The notes below the pieces were generated by a model that had not been told where the DNA came from, searched no databases, and worked only from the letters and a program-made list of their open reading frames with translations. Shown here one piece after another: positions 1 through 5,046 of a stretch of 19,966 nt of DNA; position 1 is the first letter of the stretch, and the number at the start of each line of letters is the position of its first letter. The position numbers were made by a program, and so were the translations under genes. The stretch spans positions 1 through 19,966 of the forward strand of contig JAPLJY010000091.1 of the NCBI GenBank assembly GCA_026388345.1. The letters are read 5' to 3'. Source of the stretch: Deltaproteobacteria bacterium. GTDB lineage: Bacteria > Desulfobacterota > Syntrophia > Syntrophales > UBA5619.

Positions 1-1
1 T

Positions 2-175
2 AATGATACAAAAGGGTTTGGTTTTATCGAGCAGGACGGGGGCAAGGACGTTTTTGTGCATCATTCCGCAATCCAGGGAGAAGGCTTCAAATCACTGGCC
101 GAGGGTGATCGGGTCAGTTTTGATGTTGTGAGCGGTGCCAAAGGTCCGGCTGCGGAGAATGTTCGTAAACTGTAA
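2..175 (+). CDS. Cold-shock domain protein (CspA family), 5' end missing
   Basis: The visible 57 codons encode the C-terminal part of a cold-shock domain. They include the RNP1-like KGFGFI segment (about residues 4-9 of the visible part) and the RNP2-like DVFVHHSAI segment (about 17-25), and end in PAAENVRKL. These are the single-stranded nucleic-acid-binding strands of the CspA OB fold, so the protein is expected to act as a cytoplasmic RNA chaperone. Only about 8-10 N-terminal residues of the usual 65-70 should be missing, so the start lies just outside the window. A strong terminator follows 25 nt after the stop. The next gene converges on it. The family is clear; which paralogue (cold-induced or constitutive) cannot be told, because the 5' leader is not visible. 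Confidence 0.93.
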   Translation, partial: NDTKGFGFIEQDGGKDVFVHHSAIQGEGFKSLAEGDRVSFDVVSGAKGPAAENVRKL

Positions 176-200
176 AAACTGATCTTTATATTACTTTGAA

Positions 201-228
201 AGACTCCCCAGCGATGGGGAGTCTTTTT
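201..228 (+). terminator. Rho-independent terminator after the cold-shock gene
   Basis: A 10-bp perfect stem (AGACTCCCCA / TGGGGAGTCT) with a 4-nt GCGA loop is followed directly by a run of T. It lies 25 nt after the cold-shock stop codon and points the same way. The A's preceding the stem are too few and scattered to make it a convincing terminator for the converging gene. Confidence 0.9.
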
Positions 229-319
229 ATGCAGCAGGTGAAAACCTTCCAGTTCATCGCCGATGATTCCATTCCCGCAATATTCCCTGTCCAAATCGGG
301 CTTCTGGGTTTATCGCCCG

Positions 320-353
320 GACAGGCATCCCGGCATGAAGCCGGGAGTCTGTC
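320..353. repeat. Two-part inverted repeat just past the SLOG-like gene
   Basis: An inner 7-bp stem (TCCCGGC at 328-334, GCCGGGA at 340-346, loop ATGAA) sits inside an outer 5-bp stem (GACAG at 320-324, CTGTC at 349-353). It begins two bases past the stop codon of the minus-strand gene. This is the right place for 3' end formation or transcript stabilisation, but there is no T tract on either side, so I do not call it an intrinsic terminator. Confidence 0.5.
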
Positions 354-355
354 GG

Positions 356-913
356 TTATGCGAATGTTCGCTCGAATAACTCCGCAATTGCCTTCTTGCC
401 GTTCTCCTGGAGAAACCTCGTCCCGGTCCCTGCGAAATGCAGGTGGCTGATGACCGGTTCGTCCCCCCTCTCCCGCTCAACCCAGTCTACCTGATTCCAT
501 CGGAACCAGGCATTACGCTTCTGGTCGAACACGAACAACGGCTTGTTGCAGATTTTGGCGAACTCAGCGCCCCACCCTGTACCGCCTTTTACGGTCTTGT
601 CCGCCAGGATCTCGCCGACCACGTAAATTCCCTGCCCATTGTTGATCTGATACCAGATACTCTGCAAGACCTTGCGCAATATCGGGCTTTGCGTATAGCG
701 GCGATTCATCAATTTCGAAACATATTCCAGGCTCACGTCTCCATTTTTCAGTTCTTCGTGATTCAGGATGCGAACACCTCGCTGGCGTCCCCGGGCGTGT
801 CCCTCAAATGTGAAATTCACCTCTTCAATCCCAAAACGCTCCGCATTCGCGCCAAATTCCGCTTCAGCCCCTTCAGCGCCACCGCTGAAAAGAATTACAT
901 TTTCCTTTTTCAC
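356..913 (-). CDS. SLOG/Rossmann-like nucleotide-binding protein of unknown function
   Basis: A 185-residue protein. I place the start at the GTG at 913 because an AAAGGA Shine-Dalgarno lies 6 nt upstream; an in-frame GTG at 955 would add 14 residues but has no ribosome site. Residues 6-21 read VILFSGGAEGAEAEFG, the first strand and glycine-rich turn typical of SLOG (DprA/LOG-like) folds. Residues 110-115 (GGTGWG) precede a helix and the strand KPLFVFDQ (124-131), followed by a W-rich stretch. Near the C terminus is HFAGTGTR (159-166). From memory, a family common in phages and gut bacteria shares the same SGGA / GGTG / VFDQ / FAGxGTR signatures; I know of no assigned function. SLOG domains generally bind nucleotides, which is inference here. 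GC is lower than in the metabolic genes nearby, and the gene lies just downstream of a tRNA 3' end. Both hint at acquisition but do not prove it. Confidence 0.75.
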   Translation of the reverse strand: MKKENVILFSGGAEGAEAEFGANAERFGIEEVNFTFEGHARGRQRGVRILNHEELKNGDVSLEYVSKLMNRRYTQSPILRKVLQSIWYQINNGQGIYVVGEILADKTVKGGTGWGAEFAKICNKPLFVFDQKRNAWFRWNQVDWVERERGDEPVISHLHFAGTGTRFLQENGKKAIAELFERTFA

Positions 914-1055
914 TCCCGTTCCTTTCTTTATACCGCTATCATTTATTTGTTGCACTTAAATGAAGCAAGGATAAAACTTCATACAAATACAATTGACGTA
1001 ATCTTATCATGAGAGGATTGATTCTTGAAAGGATTATTCTTTGTGGTTATCATGA

Positions 1056-1143
1056 TGGTGCCTGGGGCGGGAATCGAACCCGCACAGCCTCAAGGACCGA
1101 GGGATTTTAAGTCCCTTGCGTCTACCAGTTCCGCCACCCAGGC
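1056..1143 (-). tRNA. tRNA-Leu(UAA), CCA encoded
   Basis: On the minus strand the acceptor arm GCCTGGG (1143-1137) pairs perfectly with CCCAGGC (1066-1060), followed by discriminator A and an encoded CCA (1058-1056). The T arm carries GGTTCGATTCC. The anticodon stem GGGAC...ATCCC holds the loop with TAA, giving anticodon UAA (leucine). A long variable arm (CTCGGTCCTTGAGG region) makes it a class II tRNA, as expected for leucine. The length is 88 nt with CCA. The gene is monocistronic or leads into the SLOG-like gene about 140 nt downstream; I see no clear terminator between them. Confidence 0.97.
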
Positions 1144-1163
1144 AAGCAACATTATGCGGGAAA

Positions 1164-1192
1164 TCTATATGCTTTCCGGAAAAGAGTGTCAA
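1164..1192 (-). promoter_or_regulatory. Sigma70 promoter of tRNA-Leu
   Basis: A perfect -35 TTGACA (minus strand, 1192-1187) is followed by a 17-bp spacer and -10 TATAGA (1169-1164). The predicted start is near 1157, about 14 nt before the mature 5' end. The bases between the -10 and the start are C/G rich (TTTCCCGC), as in stable-RNA promoters under stringent control; that regulatory reading is inference. Confidence 0.85.
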
Positions 1193-1218
1193 GGAATTCA
1201 TTTCCCGGCCTATTTTGG

Positions 1219-1248
1219 TTGAACGGGCATCTCCGGATAAATTATTAT
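1219..1248 (+). promoter_or_regulatory. Probable sigma70 promoter for the first deaminase
   Basis: TTGAAC (1219-1224), an 18-bp spacer and TATTAT (1243-1248) lie upstream of the deaminase start, divergent from the tRNA promoter. The predicted start near 1255 leaves a leader of about 85 nt. Both boxes match consensus in five of six positions. Confidence 0.6.
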
Positions 1249-1261
1249 GCTCCCCAAGCCC

Positions 1262-1287
1262 ATTCCATCGCGATCTTTTGATGGAAT
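1262..1287 (+). promoter_or_regulatory. Stem-loop in the leader of the first deaminase
   Basis: An 8-bp perfect stem (ATTCCATC at 1262-1269, GATGGAAT at 1280-1287) with a 10-nt loop lies in the predicted leader and is followed by a pyrimidine-rich run (TTTCTCCCCTTTTT). It could be a weak terminator or attenuator, or only a transcript-stabilising hairpin. I looked for an SAH riboswitch consensus, since the gene product probably uses SAH, and did not find one. Confidence 0.4.
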
Positions 1288-1338
1288 TTCTCCCCTTTTT
1301 GTGCAAGTCTTCACCGCAGTTTCCAATGGTGATTTCCC

Positions 1339-2715
1339 ATGAACATCCATCATGAAAAACCGGATATCCTGATTACCGGTGGAATGCTTCTGACGATGGA
1401 GCCTCCCGGAGAAATCGTTCAGGAACCGGTCATCGGGATTCGCGACGGCAAGATCGATTTCATCGAAAAGGGGAATAATCTTTTCGGCCATTACAAAGAG
1501 GCCTCTGAGGTAATCGACGCATCGGGCTGCATCGTGATGCCGGGACTGGTGAACGCCCACGCCCATCTTGCAATGACCTGCTTTCGGGGTCTGGCCGACG
1601 ATCTTCCCCTGATGCCCTGGCTCAACGACCACATCTTTCCTGCCGAGGCGAGGTTCATCGACCGCAAGACCGTATATGCCGGCGCGATGCTGGCCATCGC
1701 AGAGATGATTCTTTCCGGAACCACGACCTTCTGCGACGGCTATTTTTTCGAGGGGGAAGTCGGTCGGGCGGCGATTGTGGCGGGGATGCGCGGCGTCATC
1801 GCCAAGGGGTTCCTCGATTTCCCGATGCCCGACCAGCCCGGACATTCCGACAAGGCCGCCATTGCAGAACGTTTCGTGGAGAGATGGCGCGACCGCTCAC
1901 CCCTCATTACCCCGGCCTTGATCTGCCACTCCCCATACACCTGCTCACCGGATACCTTGCAGACCGTAAAAGCTGTGGCGCGCCGTGCCGGCGTCTCCTT
2001 TCAAATCCACCTGTCGGAGACCCGGGAGGAGGTCCGCATGATCCGGGAGCGTTATGGCATGAAGCCGGTACAACATCTCCGCAACCTGGATCTCCTCGAT
2101 GGAGATACCATTGCCGCGCACTGCATCTGGCTTGACGCGGCAGAACTCGATCTCCTGGCGGCAGGCAAGGTCAAGGTGGTACATGACCCGGAGAGCAACA
2201 TGAAGCTTGGGGCAGGCGTCGCCCCCGTGCTGGAAATGCTTCGGCGGGGGATCGATGTGGGGCTTGGGACGGACGGCTGTGCGAGCAACAATGACCTCGA
2301 TCTCTTCGGGGAGATGGGGATGGCCGCGAAGCTTCACAAGGTATTTTCAGGGGACCCGACCGCCCTGACGGCGGAGAGGGTCGTAGAGATGGCAACCATC
2401 GGTGGGGCACGCGTCCTCGGGATGGCGGATCGGATAGGTTCGATCGCCCCCGGCAAGCAGGCGGACATCATCCTGGTGGACATGAGGAAACCGCACCTGA
2501 CACCCCTTTACCACCCCTTTTCGCACCTCGTCTATGCGGCCCGCGGGGCCGACGTGATCACCAGCATCATCGGCGGGAGGATCGTCATGAAGGAACGACG
2601 CCTGCTTCAGATCGATCCTGCGTCGATCATGGAAGAGGTCCGACGGATCGCGTCCCGGATCAGTGAGGCGGGTTTCCACCATGCGGCAGGCCATTTCAAC
2701 GCGGATTCCAGGTGA
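1339..2715 (+). CDS. mtaD: S-adenosylhomocysteine/5'-methylthioadenosine deaminase family protein, copy 1
   Basis: A 458-residue amidohydrolase of the MtaD/SAH deaminase (ATZ/TRZ-like) type. It should hydrolytically deaminate adenine nucleosides such as SAH, 5'-methylthioadenosine or 5'-deoxyadenosine to the inosine forms, recycling products of SAM-dependent reactions in the cytoplasm. The metal and catalytic residues of the family are all visible: HAH (H74, H76) after MPGLVN, H224 and E227 in IHLSET, H261 in AAHCIW, and D312 in GLGTDG. The ADIILVD and GGRIVM segments near the C terminus form the usual beta-sandwich. The start is the ATG with GGTGA seven bases upstream. It differs from the downstream paralogue at family positions such as HDPESN (D for the usual N) and HSPYTCSP, so substrate preference may differ. 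An insertion sequence now lies right after its stop. The exact substrate is not determinable from sequence. Confidence 0.88.
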   Translation: MNIHHEKPDILITGGMLLTMEPPGEIVQEPVIGIRDGKIDFIEKGNNLFGHYKEASEVIDASGCIVMPGLVNAHAHLAMTCFRGLADDLPLMPWLNDHIFPAEARFIDRKTVYAGAMLAIAEMILSGTTTFCDGYFFEGEVGRAAIVAGMRGVIAKGFLDFPMPDQPGHSDKAAIAERFVERWRDRSPLITPALICHSPYTCSPDTLQTVKAVARRAGVSFQIHLSETREEVRMIRERYGMKPVQHLRNLDLLDGDTIAAHCIWLDAAELDLLAAGKVKVVHDPESNMKLGAGVAPVLEMLRRGIDVGLGTDGCASNNDLDLFGEMGMAAKLHKVFSGDPTALTAERVVEMATIGGARVLGMADRIGSIAPGKQADIILVDMRKPHLTPLYHPFSHLVYAARGADVITSIIGGRIVMKERRLLQIDPASIMEEVRRIASRISEAGFHHAAGHFNADSR

Positions 2716-2722
2716 ATGAATA

Positions 2723-2730
2723 AAGATTAT
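2723..2730 (+). repeat. Left copy of the 8-bp IS target-site duplication
   Basis: AAGATTAT immediately abuts the left terminal inverted repeat and is repeated exactly at 3629-3636. An 8-bp duplication is what IS1595-family elements produce. Confidence 0.93.
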
Positions 2731-2748
2731 GGTAATTGATCCCATTTT

Positions 2749-2769
2749 GGCACCTGTGTTAAAGGTGCC
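2749..2769 (+). promoter_or_regulatory. Hairpin masking the transposase ribosome-binding site
   Basis: GGCACCT (2749-2755) pairs perfectly with AGGTGCC (2763-2769) around a 7-nt loop. The only Shine-Dalgarno candidate for the transposase (AAAGG, about 2761-2765) lies in the 3' side of this stem, three bases before the ATG. A transcript entering from outside the element would include both arms, whereas one starting inside the loop would not. That is the known logic by which several insertion sequences block translation from read-through transcripts; its action here is inference. Confidence 0.55.
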
Positions 2770-2771
2770 GT

Positions 2772-3623
2772 ATGAATTTAACTACTTATTATGATTTAAT
2801 CAGCTGCGAGGGGACAGCCAGAAAATACCTGTTGGCAAAATGCTTCAAAAACCATCAAAGGTTTTGCCCCTGTTGCAACAGCCGAAAGCTTTACAAACTG
2901 ACCGATGAGAGGTACCGTTGTTCCCGTTGCGATTATACCTTTCATGACCTTTCCGGAAGGTGGATCAACCAAGGCAGACTGACCTGTATACAGTGGTTGT
3001 CCATCATCAAGCTCTTTGAGTTAGAGGTTTCTGTACGGAAGATGTCTCAGCAGATGGGATTGTCTTACCGGGCCGTATATCGGGCTGTAAGCGCCATCCG
3101 TTTGTCGATCCTGAGTCATGCCAGGGATGCCGAAGGGTTGTTGGATGGAGAGATCGAGTTGGATGAGAGCTACTTCGGCGGCAAACGCAAGGGGAAACGA
3201 GGCCGTGGGGCTGCCGGAAAGGTTCCTGTCTTCGGTATCCTGGAGAGAGATGGTGTCGTTCAGGTAACGGTCGTTCCCGATGTGACAGCTGAAACGCTGT
3301 TGGGTCTGACGGTAAAGAAGGTCCGCAGGGGTTCTGTCGTATACACGGACAAGTTCAAGAGCTACGATAGCCTGATGTTCTGCGGATACCGGCACCTGAA
3401 TGTGGACCATCAGAAACGATTCTCTTCCGGTAAGGTCTATATCAACGGTTTAGAGGGATTCTGGAGCTGGGCCAAGGAAAGATTCATCAAGCACCATGGC
3501 GTCTCCAAGGAACACTTCCCTCTCTATTTGAAAGAACTGGAGTTCAGATATAACAACCGGAACACCGATATCTTTGAACAGGTAGCCAACTACCTCTGTG
3601 ATTTGGTGCCAAAACAGGACTAA
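2772..3623 (+). CDS. IS1595-family transposase
   Basis: A 283-residue DDE-type transposase. It opens with a zinc ribbon (C32/C35 and C50/C53, FCPCC...CSRC), then a helix-turn-helix (about 84-107, VRKMSQQMGLSYRAVYRAV), then the ISXO2-like catalytic domain. The acidic residues visible are D131 in ELDESYFGG, D193 in YTDKFKSY, and E228 in NGLEGFWSW. The basic KRKGKRGRG stretch after the first Asp is characteristic of the family. No stop or frameshift interrupts it, and the length is normal, so it should be active. Translation probably depends on a site buried in a hairpin just upstream. Codon use is less GC-rich than in the flanking deaminase genes, consistent with a mobile origin. Confidence 0.96.
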   Translation: MNLTTYYDLISCEGTARKYLLAKCFKNHQRFCPCCNSRKLYKLTDERYRCSRCDYTFHDLSGRWINQGRLTCIQWLSIIKLFELEVSVRKMSQQMGLSYRAVYRAVSAIRLSILSHARDAEGLLDGEIELDESYFGGKRKGKRGRGAAGKVPVFGILERDGVVQVTVVPDVTAETLLGLTVKKVRRGSVVYTDKFKSYDSLMFCGYRHLNVDHQKRFSSGKVYINGLEGFWSWAKERFIKHHGVSKEHFPLYLKELEFRYNNRNTDIFEQVANYLCDLVPKQD

Positions 3624-3628
3624 TTACC

Positions 3629-3636
3629 AAGATTAT
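3629..3636 (+). repeat. Right copy of the 8-bp IS target-site duplication
   Basis: AAGATTAT directly follows the right inverted repeat and matches 2723-2730 exactly, marking the insertion point. Confidence 0.93.
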
Positions 3637-3673
3637 TTGCCATCAAATGTTACGGGAAAGGAATGCATTTGGA

Positions 3674-4999
3674 ATGAAAGAGGTTGATACGTTGATTATC
3701 GGAGGCCGTGTCCTCCTGATGGATGAAAAGGATACGATCCTCCCGGCGGGGGCAGTCGCCATCGACGGGGAGAGGATAGCGGCCGTGGGTCCTCTGGAGG
3801 AGATCCGGCGCCACTTTATCGGACGGGTCGAGATTGATGCCCGGGACTCCCTCGTCATGCCGGGACTCGTCAACGGTCACACCCACGCCGCCATGACCTG
3901 CTTCCGGGGGATCGCCGACGACATGGAACTGATGAAATGGCTCAACCGCTACATCTTTCCGGCCGAGGCGCGGAATGTCGATCCGGAACTCGTCTACTGG
4001 GGAAGCCGCCTGGCCTGCGCCGAGATGATCCGCTCCGGAACCACGACCTTCTGCGACATGTATATCTTCGAGGAGGAGACGGCGCGGGCGGCCAAAGAGG
4101 CCGGTATACGCTGCCTGATCGGAGAGGTGCTCTTTGATTTTCCTTCACCGAACTTCAAGACGCCGGCGGAAGGCCTCGCTTATACACGGGGTCTGCTTGA
4201 AAGATGGGCCGGCGACCCGCTGATCCGAATCGTCGTCGAACCCCACGCGCTCTATACCTGCTCCCCTGACCTTCTCAAAGGGTCCAAGGCGCTGGCGGAT
4301 GAATTCCAGGCGCCCTATGCGACGCATCTCCTGGAGAACCGGTCGGAGGCGTCCCTGCTCCGGGAGAGGTTCGGCAAGCCCGCATTGACATTTCTCGAGG
4401 AGATCGGCTGGCTGACCGACCGCTTCCTCGCCTTCCACTGCGTCTGCATGGAGGAAGAAGATATCCGGAGGTTCGCCGTCCATGGCTGTGGTGTGATCCA
4501 TAACCCGGAGAGCAACATGAAGCTGGCCTCCGGCGTCGCACCCGTTTCCGCGATGCGGAAGCAAGGCATCCCCATGGGGCTGGGAACCGACGGCTGCGCA
4601 AGCAACAACGACCTGGACCTCTTTCGGGAGATGGACACCGCGGCGAAGCTGGCCAAGGTCGCCGCGCTCGATCCTACGATCCTGCCCGCGCGGGATGTCC
4701 TGCGGATGGCGACCTGCGAAGGCGCCGGGGTCCTCGGCCTGGGGCAGGAAACCGGATCTCTGCTGCCGGGGAAAAAGGCGGATATCGCGATCATCGGCCT
4801 CAACGAACCGCACCTGACGCCGCTCTACAACGAATACTCCCATCTGGTCTATGCGGTCAACGGCGCGGATGTGGATACGGTTCTCATCAATGGAAAGGTC
4901 GTCATGCGGGACCGGAGTCTGGTCACGATAGACGAGCAGGAGGCGATGCGGCGCGTCCGGGAGATTGCTGCCCGCGTTCAGAGAAGCCTGGCGAACTGA
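3674..4999 (+). CDS. mtaD: S-adenosylhomocysteine/5'-methylthioadenosine deaminase family protein, copy 2
   Basis: A 441-residue amidohydrolase paralogous to the gene before the IS; by eye well over half of the residues around the active site are identical. Metal and catalytic residues are present: H69 and H71 (NGHTH), H218 and E221 (THLLEN), H255 (AFHCVC) and D306 (GLGTDG). This copy keeps the usual HNPESNMKL motif. I chose the ATG at 3674, which has GGGAAAGGA about 11 nt upstream and gives the normal N terminus MKEVDTLIIGG. An ATG at 3647 adds nine residues but has no ribosome site and starts just outside the IS. It should deaminate an adenine nucleoside (SAH, MTA or 5'-deoxyadenosine). Having lost its probable operon partner's read-through, it may now depend on transcription from the IS or on a new promoter. 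Confidence 0.88.
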   Translation: MKEVDTLIIGGRVLLMDEKDTILPAGAVAIDGERIAAVGPLEEIRRHFIGRVEIDARDSLVMPGLVNGHTHAAMTCFRGIADDMELMKWLNRYIFPAEARNVDPELVYWGSRLACAEMIRSGTTTFCDMYIFEEETARAAKEAGIRCLIGEVLFDFPSPNFKTPAEGLAYTRGLLERWAGDPLIRIVVEPHALYTCSPDLLKGSKALADEFQAPYATHLLENRSEASLLRERFGKPALTFLEEIGWLTDRFLAFHCVCMEEEDIRRFAVHGCGVIHNPESNMKLASGVAPVSAMRKQGIPMGLGTDGCASNNDLDLFREMDTAAKLAKVAALDPTILPARDVLRMATCEGAGVLGLGQETGSLLPGKKADIAIIGLNEPHLTPLYNEYSHLVYAVNGADVDTVLINGKVVMRDRSLVTIDEQEAMRRVREIAARVQRSLAN

Positions 5000-5046
5000 C
5001 CACGGTAAACGTGCAGGATAAGGATCGAGCGGTCCCCGGCAAGTGT

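Larger units (their letters stand above)
2731..3628 (+). mobile_element. Complete IS1595-family insertion sequence, 898 bp
   Basis: The element is bounded by 24-bp imperfect terminal inverted repeats: 2731-2754, beginning GGTAATT and ending TTTTGGCACC, and 3605-3628, its reverse complement with about five mismatches. It is flanked by the perfect 8-bp direct repeat AAGATTAT. It carries one intact transposase gene and no passenger gene. The transposase stop codon lies inside the right inverted repeat. It sits between two same-strand paralogous deaminase genes, and deleting the element plus one duplication copy leaves about 50 nt between them. Intact gene, ends and duplication all suggest a recent and probably still mobile copy. 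The size and single-ORF structure fit the IS1016-like subgroup; that subgroup is from memory. Confidence 0.95.

Noticed and set aside
300..360. Hairpin at 320-353 as an intrinsic terminator
   Set aside because: The stem is good but neither strand has a following T run, so it is listed only as an inverted repeat.
914..955. GTG at 955 as the start of the SLOG-like gene
   Set aside because: It has no Shine-Dalgarno, whereas the GTG at 913 has AAAGGA at good spacing and begins right before the first strand of the fold.
356..1143. A genomic island integrated at tRNA-Leu
   Set aside because: The position and composition are suggestive, but no integrase and no duplicated tRNA 3' end are visible in the window.
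1249..1338. SAH or SAM riboswitch in the deaminase leader
   Set aside because: The leader is short and holds only a simple hairpin. The conserved cores of the SAH and SAM riboswitch classes I know were not found.
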